Below, one piece after another: positions 6,619 to 13,328 of a stretch of 16,439 bases of DNA (the stretch's first letter is position 1; every line of letters starts with the position of its first letter). This DNA comes from Deltaproteobacteria bacterium CG_4_8_14_3_um_filter_43_13 (GTDB lineage Bacteria > Desulfobacterota > UBA8473), in NCBI GenBank assembly GCA_002782605.1, contig PFIF01000243.1, positions 1-16,439 of the forward strand, given 5' to 3'. Position numbers and translations under genes: made by a program. A model generated the notes under the pieces. The model worked only from the letters and a program-made list of their open reading frames with translations, was not told the DNA's origin and searched no databases.

Positions 6619-8449
6619 TACGGTTCCACCTGCGGCGATATTTATCTTCGGGGCATTGCTCATCCCGCTTTTAAAGGGAAGACTGAAGAGTATATATCTT
6701 TTGTTGTTGCCTGTTGTTAGCTTCATAAACCTGCTCAATATACCTGAAGGCACACATTGGGTAGTCAGATTTCTTGATTATGAGCTTGTCTTTGGCAGGA
6801 TTGACAGGCTCAGTTTGCTTTTTGCGTATGTATTCCATTTAATATCTTTTATAGCAATACTTTATGCCATTCATGTAAAAGACGATTTACAACATGTTGC
6901 AGCCGTCATTTACGCCGGGGCTTCTTTAGGTGTCATTTTTGCAGGAGACCTATTTTCCCTCTTTGTCTTCTGGGAGATTATGGCAATAACCGCGACATGT
7001 CTTATATGGACTCGGAGGACAAAAAGATCGATCGCTGCAGGATTTAGATTTCTTTTAGTCCATATTTTTGGGGGTGTCTGTCTTCTGGCAGGCATACTCA
7101 TAAATTTACAGAATACAGGCTCTATAGAGTTTGGGTATATAGGATTAAATGGATTGGCAACTTATCTCATATTTATTGGTTTTGGTATCAATTGTGCATG
7201 GCCAGGACTCCACGCATGGCTTATCGATGCCTATCCAGAGTCAACTGTTACAGGAACAGTATTTCTGAGTGCTTTTACTACTAAGTGCGCGATTTATGCC
7301 CTTGCAAGAGGTTTTCCTGGTACTGAGGCTCTTATATGGATAGGGGCAATAATGACGGCATTTCCCATCTTTTATGCTGTCATCGAGAATGACCTAAGGA
7401 GAGTGCTTTCCTACAGTCTCATTAACCAGATAGGATTTATGGTGGTTGGAATTGGAATAGGCACGCAATTATCTATAAATGGTGCTACTGCTCATGCCTT
7501 TGCTGACATTCTTTTTAAGGCACTTCTCTTCATGGCTATGGGAGCTGTTATGCACCAGACAGGAAAGATTAACGCCACTGATCTTGGCGGATTGTATAAG
7601 ACCATGCCGCTGACATGTATATTCTGTATTGTAGGAGCTGCTTCAATTTCTGCTTTTCCTCTCTTCAGCGCTTTCTGCACCAAATCAATGGTTATTGAAG
7701 CAGTTGCCCTGGGAGACATGAAGATTATATGGTTTATTCTGCTGTTTGCATCAGCAGGCGTCTTCCATCATGCAGGTATTAAAATTCCTTATTTTGCGTT
7801 CTTCTCCCATGACTCCGGTATAAGGGCAAAGGAGCCTCCCCTTAACATGCTCCTTGCCATGGGGATTACTGCCTTTTTGTGTATTTTTATTGGTATAGCC
7901 CCCGGGGCCCTTTACAGCATCCTTCCTTATTCAGTTGATTATGTGCCATATACAGCAGCACATGTAACGGCTTCTTCCCAGCTACTTTTCTTCTCTGCGT
8001 TAGCCTTTACTCTCCTCATACTTTCTGGAATCTATCCAGCAGAAATAAGGGCTATCAATCTTGATAATGACTGGTTCTATAGAAAGGCGGGGGTTGCTTT
8101 TTTTAGGTTCTGCAATATGCCCTTGAATAGCTTCAGACTCAAGGTGCAGGAAGTCCTTTCCAGAGTGGTTAATTCCGTTGTAAGATTAAGCAGGGACCCC
8201 CTCTTTATTCCTGAGTTAGCAATAAGATATTTCCATCTGAAGACTGCACAGATATTTGTTCCAAAAGCCGAATCCCCGGGTACAACAGGAAAACTTGCTG
8301 AATTGGAGTTCAAATTCATGCGGCTTCAAAAAATAAGGGAAAGTGGAAGAGAATATGGCGCAGACATACCCAGTAGCCCTATAGGTGTGGGAGTTCTTTT
8401 ATCCTTTGTCTTAATATTCTTTTATGTTTTGATCTACCTGCTGTTCTGA
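6611..8449 (+). CDS. NuoL/MrpD-like antiporter subunit, third paralogue, with C-terminal extension
   Basis: The 612-residue protein has the proton-conducting transporter core and a roughly 130-residue extension ending in a final helix (591-611). This recalls the lateral helix plus anchor helix of NuoL, though that fold is inferred. Conserved residues seen: Glu122 in FVFWEIMAITATCLIW (TM5), Lys225 in SAFTTKCAIYALARGF (TM8), Lys303 in FADILFKALLF (TM10) and Lys358 in FCTKSMVIEA (TM12). The TM7 position that is Lys in relatives is Asn194 (GFGINCAWPGLHAWL). The motif NDWFYRK (486-492) begins the extension. It may replace the large NuoL-like domain of MrpA, which is otherwise missing. The start has GAGG six bases upstream and overlaps the preceding gene. 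Confidence 0.9.
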   Translation: MISTVPPAAIFIFGALLIPLLKGRLKSIYLLLLPVVSFINLLNIPEGTHWVVRFLDYELVFGRIDRLSLLFAYVFHLISFIAILYAIHVKDDLQHVAAVIYAGASLGVIFAGDLFSLFVFWEIMAITATCLIWTRRTKRSIAAGFRFLLVHIFGGVCLLAGILINLQNTGSIEFGYIGLNGLATYLIFIGFGINCAWPGLHAWLIDAYPESTVTGTVFLSAFTTKCAIYALARGFPGTEALIWIGAIMTAFPIFYAVIENDLRRVLSYSLINQIGFMVVGIGIGTQLSINGATAHAFADILFKALLFMAMGAVMHQTGKINATDLGGLYKTMPLTCIFCIVGAASISAFPLFSAFCTKSMVIEAVALGDMKIIWFILLFASAGVFHHAGIKIPYFAFFSHDSGIRAKEPPLNMLLAMGITAFLCIFIGIAPGALYSILPYSVDYVPYTAAHVTASSQLLFFSALAFTLLILSGIYPAEIRAINLDNDWFYRKAGVAFFRFCNMPLNSFRLKVQEVLSRVVNSVVRLSRDPLFIPELAIRYFHLKTAQIFVPKAESPGTTGKLAELEFKFMRLQKIRESGREYGADIPSSPIGVGVLLSFVLIFFYVLIYLLF

Positions 8450-8481
8450 AAAGAGAACCTCATTCAATCATCGTTATTAGC

Positions 8482-8673
8482 CTAATGAAAATCAGAGAAA
8501 GAGTAGGGCTCTCTCCTAAGAAGATGGGTGCGTTCCATCTCCATCATCTTGGACAGATATTGACTAACACTCTTTCTGATATCTACGCAGGTTATCCCAA
8601 AAAACTTTTCAGGATACTCTTGAATCTCCTTGAAAATACTAACTACCTCTGGTACACTTATCTCCACTTTCAT
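8482..8673 (-). pseudogene. IS256-family transposase, N-terminal remnant
   Basis: A 63-codon minus-strand frame reads like the start of an IS256 (mutator) family transposase. It has VPEVVSIFKEIQEYPEKFF, then SVSQYLSKMMEMERTHLLRR, followed by REPY, the place where full proteins read GREPYERS or similar. It stops abruptly after SFSDFH, and no DDE catalytic domain follows. Full-length members are about 400 residues, so more than 80 percent is missing. The start ATG at 8673 has a purine-rich GAGAGG upstream on its strand. This is recognised by eye from recurring family sequence; it is not functional as a transposase. Confidence 0.65.
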
Positions 8674-8781
8674 GGGCGATTTTCCTCTCTTTCTAGGTTT
8701 TGTGCTAAAACCCTTTTAAAGGAAAAGCATCTTTTTCCTCATCCCTTTTAGGATTTATGCAAAATATTTTACACTCCCGAG
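8482..8781 (-). mobile_element. Truncated IS256-family element with one end retained
   Basis: On the minus strand, the sequence GGGAGTGTAAAATATTTTGC lies about 100 bp upstream of the transposase start (plus-strand positions 8759-8778). It resembles the terminal inverted repeat of IS256-family elements in deltaproteobacteria. The other end and most of the transposase are missing, so the element is an immobile relic. The inner boundary near 8482 is only approximate. Confidence 0.55.
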
Positions 8782-8790
8782 ATGTAAGGT

Positions 8791-8960
8791 TTTTGGTGGT
8801 GTCCGTTGTCAGTGGTCAATTGTGTTTGTATATCCAAATACTTAGACGAAGTACTGGAATGTCAGTGCCTTCGTTGCTATTTGGTTGAAATGATTGATTT
8901 TTTGGTTTCATGCAACGAATCCACCTAAGGCGGAACAACTATCAACGGACACCACCCAAA
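8791..8960. repeat. MITE-like unit with 22-bp terminal inverted repeats
   Basis: The ends 8791-8812 and 8939-8960 are inverted copies of each other matching at 19 of 22 positions, with a perfect 14-bp core (GGTGGTGTCCGTTG at 8795-8808, its complement at 8943-8956). The interior folds further: CCAAATA (8834-8840) pairs with TATTTGG (8878-8884), ACGAAG (8846-8851) with CTTCGT (8869-8874) and ACTG (8853-8856) with CAGT (8863-8866). TTCGTTGC (8870-8877) can pair instead with GCAACGAA (8912-8919). No coding frame and no obvious target-site duplication are seen. It ends six bases before the next gene's ribosome binding site. Confidence 0.7.
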
Positions 8961-8978
8961 TTTCCAAGGAGAAATTAA

Positions 8979-10253
8979 ATGGAAGGCATACAGAGTTTGT
9001 ATATGTACCTTTTGATTGTTTTTTTTCTTATCTGTTCAGGCTTTTTTTCTGGATCTGAGACAGCTTTTCTCTCATTGAGTAAGTTACGGGTGAAACAACT
9101 GGGAAAAGACAAGCCCAACATAGGGAAAGGGATTGAAAAAATATTGAAGGAGCCAGATCAGCTTATAGGCACTCTCCTGGTAGGCAATAATATAGTTAAT
9201 ATTGCTGCTACGGCAGCGGCTACAGCAATTGCAATTTCCATATTCGGGAAGGAAGGGATATTTATTGCAACTGTGTGCATGACTCTTATCCTGTTGATCT
9301 TCTCTGAGATTACTCCCAAAACCTATGCAGCTTACAACGCCATGAAATTTTCCTTAGTAGCCATCTATCCTGTCCGTTTTTTTATTGTCCTTTTTCATCC
9401 AATTGTGTGGGTAACTTCAAGGATTTCCCATTTTCTATTGCTTATAATGGGCCAAAAGGGGAAATCACGCTGGTCGCCTATAACTGAAGAAGAAATTGAG
9501 ACTCTGATAGAGGTGGGCGAGGAAGAGGGAGCCTTTGAACCTAGAAAGGGAAGAATGCTTGCGGGTATATTTGACTTAACCGATTTGACTGTTGAAGATT
9601 TAATGGTTCCTGTAAACGACATTGTTTCTATTGAAGTAAGTATGGGGTTAGATGAAATTGAAAGGGTAATTACGGAAAATGAGTTTTCGCGGTACCCGGT
9701 TTATGAAAAGGATATAAATAATATCCTTGGCTATCTTCATGTTAAAGATTTTTTTAAGGGGAAGAACAGGCCTGATTTAGCTATTAAGGATATCATCCGT
9801 CAACCTCTCTTCATCCCGGAGACAAAGGTCGTTTACGTCCAGCTTCTGGATTTTCAAAAAGAGAGGGCACACATGGCATTTGTTGTAGATGAATACGGGA
9901 ATATAAGGGGTATTGTAACCATGGAAGACATCATAGAAGAGATTACAGGTGAGATATATGATGAATCTGATCTAATAAAGAGTCCCTACGTGTTACAAAA
10001 AGACGGTTCAATCCTAATTGAAAGTGACATAAAAATTAGGGATGTTAACAGGTTATTGACTATCTCATTGCCGGAAGAGGACAATCCTACCCTGGGGGCT
10101 CTAATATTGAAGGAGATGGGTAGAATTCCTGAAGAGGGTGAAGAATTGACCATAGACCGCTATAGGATAAAGATATGTACAGTTGAAGATCGCTCAATAG
10201 GAAGGGTACGGATTAAAAAGGAAGAGACAGGAGTCTCCGAAAATGAAGATTAA
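8979..10253 (+). CDS. HlyC/CorC family transporter (DUF21-CBS-CBS-CorC_HlyC)
   Basis: The 424-residue protein has the CNNM/DUF21 membrane domain (about residues 8-195). Its motifs are GFFSGSETAFLSLSKLR (21-37), LVGNNIVNIAAT (67-78) and SEITPKTYA (109-117). Two CBS domains follow (about 205-265 and 270-328, with FVVDEYGNIRGIVTMEDIIEE) and then a CorC_HlyC domain (about 335-412). The family is linked to Mg2+/Co2+ export and divalent cation homeostasis, with the CBS pair sensing adenine nucleotides and Mg2+. Older annotations call it a haemolysin. The start ATG has AAGGAG seven bases upstream. Its promoter must lie in or before the MITE-like unit, since only 18 bp separate that unit from the start codon. 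Substrate is uncertain. Confidence 0.93.
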   Translation: MEGIQSLYMYLLIVFFLICSGFFSGSETAFLSLSKLRVKQLGKDKPNIGKGIEKILKEPDQLIGTLLVGNNIVNIAATAAATAIAISIFGKEGIFIATVCMTLILLIFSEITPKTYAAYNAMKFSLVAIYPVRFFIVLFHPIVWVTSRISHFLLLIMGQKGKSRWSPITEEEIETLIEVGEEEGAFEPRKGRMLAGIFDLTDLTVEDLMVPVNDIVSIEVSMGLDEIERVITENEFSRYPVYEKDINNILGYLHVKDFFKGKNRPDLAIKDIIRQPLFIPETKVVYVQLLDFQKERAHMAFVVDEYGNIRGIVTMEDIIEEITGEIYDESDLIKSPYVLQKDGSILIESDIKIRDVNRLLTISLPEEDNPTLGALILKEMGRIPEEGEELTIDRYRIKICTVEDRSIGRVRIKKEETGVSENED

Positions 10254-10316
10254 CTAAAGGAGTAATATATAAAGAGTGGAAAACTTGCGAACACTTCAAA
10301 GAAGGGAGGGTGTATT

Positions 10317-10598
10317 ATGATCGTCCAATGGGGGGGATACTGTGGTTGGAATATGGGGCCTGGCATGATGGGGAGCTGGGGAATAGGATGGCTGGGCATG
10401 ATCTTTATGTTAGTCTTTTGGTCATTGGTTATTATTGGTCTGATTTTCCTCATCAAGTGGCTGATTCAGACAACAGGCAGCGGAAAAGACCTTGCCCCAT
10501 ACGGTTCCAGAGCACTTGATGTCCTCAAGGAAAGGTATGCACGGGGTGAGATCAGCAAGGAGGAGTTTGAGGAAAAGAAGAATGACCTGATAAAATAA
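10317..10598 (+). CDS. SHOCT-domain membrane protein with Met/Gly/Trp-rich N-terminus
   Basis: The 93-residue protein starts with a Gly-, Met- and Trp-rich segment containing one Cys (WGGYCGWNMGPGMMGSW, residues 5-21). It then has one strong helix (about 25-50) and a C-terminal SHOCT motif (about 65-92, LKERYARGEISKEEFEEKK). SHOCT domains are short oligomerisation or tethering modules; the function of such small proteins is unknown. A Met-rich segment can bind soft metals, but that is only a suggestion here. AGGGAGG seven bases upstream gives a strong start. It lies 63 bp after the CorC-type gene on the same strand and may share its transcript. Its stop codon is inside the shared terminator hairpin. 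Confidence 0.85.
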   Translation: MIVQWGGYCGWNMGPGMMGSWGIGWLGMIFMLVFWSLVIIGLIFLIKWLIQTTGSGKDLAPYGSRALDVLKERYARGEISKEEFEEKKNDLIK

Positions 10599-10620
10599 CA
10601 GCGGGCTTAAGCCTGCTGTT
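10597..10620. terminator. Convergent hairpin terminator overlapping both stop codons
   Basis: AACAGCGGGC and GCCTGCTGTT form a 10-bp stem with one G-T pair around a TTAA loop. The left arm overlaps the SHOCT gene stop (10596-10598); the loop and its flank hold the minus-strand stop (10607-10609). On the minus strand the stem is followed by TTATTTTATC, a T-rich tail expected of an intrinsic terminator. On the plus strand the tail is poor. Confidence 0.7.
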
Positions 10621-11179
10621 GAGTGAGTTTCAGCCCTGCAAGGAAGGCTTCGTTACAGGCTGAAACTATTTTATGCTTCCCCTTTCCGGCAAATCTGGAA
10701 TTAATCTCCTCCAGAATTGACTCTTTTGATATCAATCCCGATGCAGCTACATAGGCACCAAGCATGACCAGATTGGTATTCATTATACTGCCCAGCTTTG
10801 TTGCTTCCTCTATTGCGGATACATACCTAATGTCCGCGTCATTTCTCTTCACTTTGTTTCCCTCATTCATTCCTGTGGACTCTATCAACATCAAGCCGCC
10901 AGGTTTAACCCTGTTTTCAAAATCCGGGATTCTCGAGGCCCCTAGAACCATTACACAGGAGCTTCTGTATATCACCGGTGATGAAATTCTTTTATGTGAG
11001 AACATAACGCAGCACTCACTTTCTCCTCCACGCATCATGGTCGCATAGCTGGGAAACCATGCCACATTTTCAAACTCCTTGAGGGCAGCTTTAGCCAGCA
11101 TGTCTCCTATGGTTACAATGCCCCATCCTCCGATCCCGGCTATGAGTAATTCTCCTTTGTTAGCATCTTTACGCTCCAT
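10607..11179 (-). CDS. 2-oxoacid:ferredoxin oxidoreductase, gamma subunit
   Basis: The 190-residue protein is the gamma domain of the pyruvate/2-ketoacid ferredoxin oxidoreductase family. The N-terminal GIGGWGIVTIGDMLAKAA and the segment WFPSYATMMRGGESECCVMF are typical; the second corresponds to the strongly conserved region around MRGG. In the heteromeric enzyme the gamma subunit helps bind CoA and closes the active site. It is cytosolic and works with the alpha and beta subunits encoded directly upstream. A strong AAGGAGG lies four bases before the ATG, in the 30-bp gap after the beta gene. It is the last gene of the operon and ends in the convergent terminator. Confidence 0.92.
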   Translation of the reverse strand: MERKDANKGELLIAGIGGWGIVTIGDMLAKAALKEFENVAWFPSYATMMRGGESECCVMFSHKRISSPVIYRSSCVMVLGASRIPDFENRVKPGGLMLIESTGMNEGNKVKRNDADIRYVSAIEEATKLGSIMNTNLVMLGAYVAASGLISKESILEEINSRFAGKGKHKIVSACNEAFLAGLKLTQQQA

Positions 11180-11209
11180 GACTCCTCCTTCTGAATCAGT
11201 CTTTTATCC

Positions 11210-11986
11210 TCAATCGTGAGAATCTACATTTTTGAATTCGCCAAGGGGATACTCGGCTATAACTTTTTCTTCTACAAACCTCATTGCGTCTAACGGTTCC
11301 ATACGCCAGTTCACTGGACAAGTGGTCAATATCTCTACAAAGCCGAGTCCTGTTCCGTTTGCCTGCTTTTGGAGCGCAGATTTTATGTATTTCTTCGTGC
11401 GTTGGTAGTTGGCAAAGCTGTTTAGCGCCCCACGGGCACTGTAGGCAACTCCTTTTATTGTAGCCAACATCTCCGGTACATGAAGTGGATATCCATGTGT
11501 TGCGCCACTCCTTCCCTCCGGAGTAGTCGTTGTCACCTGACCCATGAGGGTTGTAGGTGCCATCTGTCCCCCGGTTGTTCCATAATTGGTGTTATTGAGC
11601 ATAAATATTGTAATTTTGTCCCCTCTGGCAGCCGAATTTACCAGGTATCCCGCCCCGATGGCCGCACAGTCGCCGTCACCCTGTATCGTAAAGACAATAA
11701 CGTCATCATAGTTGGCTTCTTTTATCCCCTTAGCCACGGAAGGGGCAGATCCGTGGGCACATAGGGACATATCTATCTTTCCTGCGAAAAAGCCCATACC
11801 TGCACAGCCCACACCAATGACAACCACAGACTTTCGAATCATTCCGAGTTCCTCCAGTACCTCGGTCACAAGCTTGCATGCCAGTGGGCTCCCGCAACCG
11901 GGACAGGATGGCAGTGGAAAGGGGAGCTTATAATCTGAATGCCCATAAATCTTTTCTTTATTCACAGAATCGGCTTTGTTATTCAT
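11210..11986 (-). CDS. 2-oxoacid:ferredoxin oxidoreductase, beta (TPP-binding) subunit
   Basis: The 258-residue protein carries the thiamine diphosphate motif, with GDGD at 103-106 and the closing NN at 131-132. CPGCG (Cys28, Cys31), Cys61 in GVGCAG and Cys223 in TTCPVNW sit where family members ligate the beta-subunit [4Fe-4S] cluster. It decarboxylates the 2-oxoacid on TPP and passes electrons via the cluster to ferredoxin, forming acyl-CoA. The start overlaps the alpha stop by 4 bp (ATGA). The substrate class (2-oxoglutarate, branched-chain or other) cannot be fixed from these residues alone. Confidence 0.93.
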   Translation of the reverse strand: MNNKADSVNKEKIYGHSDYKLPFPLPSCPGCGSPLACKLVTEVLEELGMIRKSVVVIGVGCAGMGFFAGKIDMSLCAHGSAPSVAKGIKEANYDDVIVFTIQGDGDCAAIGAGYLVNSAARGDKITIFMLNNTNYGTTGGQMAPTTLMGQVTTTTPEGRSGATHGYPLHVPEMLATIKGVAYSARGALNSFANYQRTKKYIKSALQKQANGTGLGFVEILTTCPVNWRMEPLDAMRFVEEKVIAEYPLGEFKNVDSHD

Positions 11987-13059
11987 ATCAACCTTTTTAC
12001 CTCCTCGAAAATGGTCTCTGGAAAGATCATCCCTAATTCTCCAGCAACATGCCTGGAAGACATCCCTAAAAACGAAACAAGGCTTTTGTCCTCAACACCC
12101 AGCCATACATCCTCCAATAGCTGGCCCATACTGTCTTCAACCACCAAGAACCTGCAACCCTGAGATGCCTTTTGTTTTAACATATCATAGGGAAATGGCC
12201 AAAGGGTTATGGGCTGGATCGTGCCTACCTTCAGCCCCTCGCTGCGGGCCATATTTACGGCCTCCTCGCAACAACGGGCCACGTACCCATACGATATCAG
12301 GAGTAATTCAGCATCTTCTGCCTGATATGTTCTGAACCTTACTTCAGATTCAGCTATCTTCTTATATTTTTCGTGAATCTGCTCAATGATGGTTTTATAA
12401 ATAGGGGGTATGAGTCCCCTGGTTGAATGGATATGATCGAATTTGCCTCCTTTCTTGTCTATACCTTTCAACGCCCAATCCTTTGGAGGTAATGGGCCGA
12501 AATCCAGAGGCGTTACATCGGTATACTCGGCTATCTGGATAAGTATACCGTCTGCCAAAACTACTGTAAGGATGCGATACTTATCTGCCAGGTAAAAGGC
12601 AAGCTGCATCAGGTCATGACATTCCTGAACCGATGAAGGGGCAAGAACAATGGTCTTATACCCTCCCTGTCCGCCTCCTCGGGTAGCTGACAGATAATCG
12701 GTCTGGGCATGACGGGTGGTGCCCTGACCAGGGCCACCTCTTTGAACATTTACAACAACGCACGGCAATTCACAAAAACTTATATGAGATAATATCTCCT
12801 GCATCAATCCCCAGCCCGGGCTTGCCGTAGATGTCATTACCCTGACTCCTGCAGCAGCAGCCCCAAAGACCATAGAGGCAGAGGACGATTCACTCTCAGC
12901 CTGTACGAAACGCCCTCCTCTTTTTGGCAATTCACGGGCAAAAAACTCTGTTATCTCGTTTTGTGGCGTAATAGGATAGCCAAAAAAATGCAGACATCCC
13001 GCGTTCAAAGCCCCACGTCCTACAGCCTCGTAGCCATGAATAAACACCTTTCCCCCCAT
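11983..13059 (-). CDS. vorB: 2-oxoacid:ferredoxin oxidoreductase, alpha subunit (VorB/KorA type)
   Basis: The 358-residue protein has the TPP pyrimidine-domain sequence GYPITPQNEITEF (about 27-39). It also has QAESESSSASMVFGAAAAG (53-71) and STASPGWGLMQE, all typical of VorB/KorA alpha subunits. A transketolase-C-like domain occupies the last 120 residues. The frame runs upstream to an ATG at 13149, but those 30 residues are Lys/Leu-rich and lie over the promoter. The ATG at 13059 has AAGGAGG at 13072-13066, six bases before it, and matches family N-termini. It is the first gene of the operon. No ferredoxin-like delta subunit gene precedes it, so the enzyme is an alpha-beta-gamma type. Substrate naming as VorB is by resemblance only. 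Confidence 0.91.
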   Translation of the reverse strand: MGGKVFIHGYEAVGRGALNAGCLHFFGYPITPQNEITEFFARELPKRGGRFVQAESESSSASMVFGAAAAGVRVMTSTASPGWGLMQEILSHISFCELPCVVVNVQRGGPGQGTTRHAQTDYLSATRGGGQGGYKTIVLAPSSVQECHDLMQLAFYLADKYRILTVVLADGILIQIAEYTDVTPLDFGPLPPKDWALKGIDKKGGKFDHIHSTRGLIPPIYKTIIEQIHEKYKKIAESEVRFRTYQAEDAELLLISYGYVARCCEEAVNMARSEGLKVGTIQPITLWPFPYDMLKQKASQGCRFLVVEDSMGQLLEDVWLGVEDKSLVSFLGMSSRHVAGELGMIFPETIFEEVKRLI

Positions 13060-13178
13060 ATTTGTCCTCCTTAAATGCGTTAAAAGAAGAATTGCAGCAA
13101 TTTCAACAATTTTCGATTTGCATACCTTCCAGGTATTAAGATATGTCATTCCGCATCATTTGCAGAATATTGTATTCG

Positions 13179-13207
13179 AACATAGTTTGAAATATTTCAA
13201 TTGTCAA
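13179..13207 (-). promoter_or_regulatory. Sigma70-type promoter of the 2-oxoacid oxidoreductase operon
   Basis: On the minus strand a perfect TTGACA (13207-13202) is followed, after a 17-bp spacer, by TATGTT (13184-13179). Transcription would begin near 13172, giving a leader of about 110 bases before the alpha subunit start at 13059. No other promoter of comparable quality is seen in the divergent region for this strand. Confidence 0.65.
13187..13200. promoter_or_regulatory. Perfect 14-bp palindrome in the promoter spacer, candidate operator
   Basis: TTGAAATATTTCAA is its own reverse complement and lies between the -35 and -10 boxes of the oxidoreductase promoter. A second dyad, GAATATTGTATTC (13165-13177, 5-bp arms), covers the predicted start point. 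A dimeric repressor bound at the first site would block RNA polymerase. The regulator is not encoded in this window. Confidence 0.5.
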
Positions 13208-13235
13208 TGCAGAAAATTATAAAAATCTTTTCCCC

Positions 13236-13265
13236 TTGACTTCACCTTTCACCGGATGCTATATT
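13236..13265 (+). promoter_or_regulatory. Sigma70-type promoter of ispG-proS
   Basis: TTGACT (13236-13241) and TATATT (13260-13265) are separated by 18 bp. The start point would fall near 13272, about 57 bases before the ispG ATG at 13329. Its -35 box is 28 bp from the -35 of the divergent oxidoreductase promoter, so the two promoters are back to back. Confidence 0.62.
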
Positions 13266-13328
13266 TTTAGAGTATTTAATAGGATTTGGAGTTAAATATC
13301 AGATTCTATTTTCTTGCTGAGATGGGTT

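Larger units (their letters stand above)
8450..8978. other. Gene-free interval made of mobile-element relics
   Basis: No intact gene is seen in these 529 bases. The first 32 or so bases after the antiporter stop show no clear terminator hairpin. From 8482 to about 8781 lies an IS256-family remnant on the minus strand. From 8791 to 8960 lies a MITE-like palindromic unit. The last bases are the ribosome binding site AAGGAG (8966-8971) of the CorC-type gene. Confidence 0.7.

Noticed and set aside
8485..8751. An 88-residue plus-strand ORF after the antiporter operon
   Set aside because: It lies antisense to the transposase remnant, has no ribosome binding site and shows no recognisable domain. 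The minus-strand reading fits a known family much better.
8791..8960. Integron attC site as an explanation for the palindromic unit
   Set aside because: The ends do not show the GTTRRRY and RYYYAAC core sites, there is no integrase or cassette array, and the long terminal repeats fit a MITE better.
10276..10320. A 14-codon GTG-start leader peptide whose stop overlaps the SHOCT gene start
   Set aside because: The only Shine-Dalgarno sequence (AAAGGAG at 10256-10262) is 13 bases away, the peptide has no run of one amino acid, and a chance occurrence is likely.
11480..12335. Plus-strand ORFs of 73-119 residues opposite the oxidoreductase genes
   Set aside because: They run antisense to well-recognised conserved subunits, and their Ser/Pro/His-rich compositions are typical of shadow frames.
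13060..13149. Thirty extra N-terminal residues on the oxidoreductase alpha subunit
   Set aside because: Family members begin at the internal MGGKVFIHG, which has an AAGGAGG six bases upstream; the extension has no site of its own.
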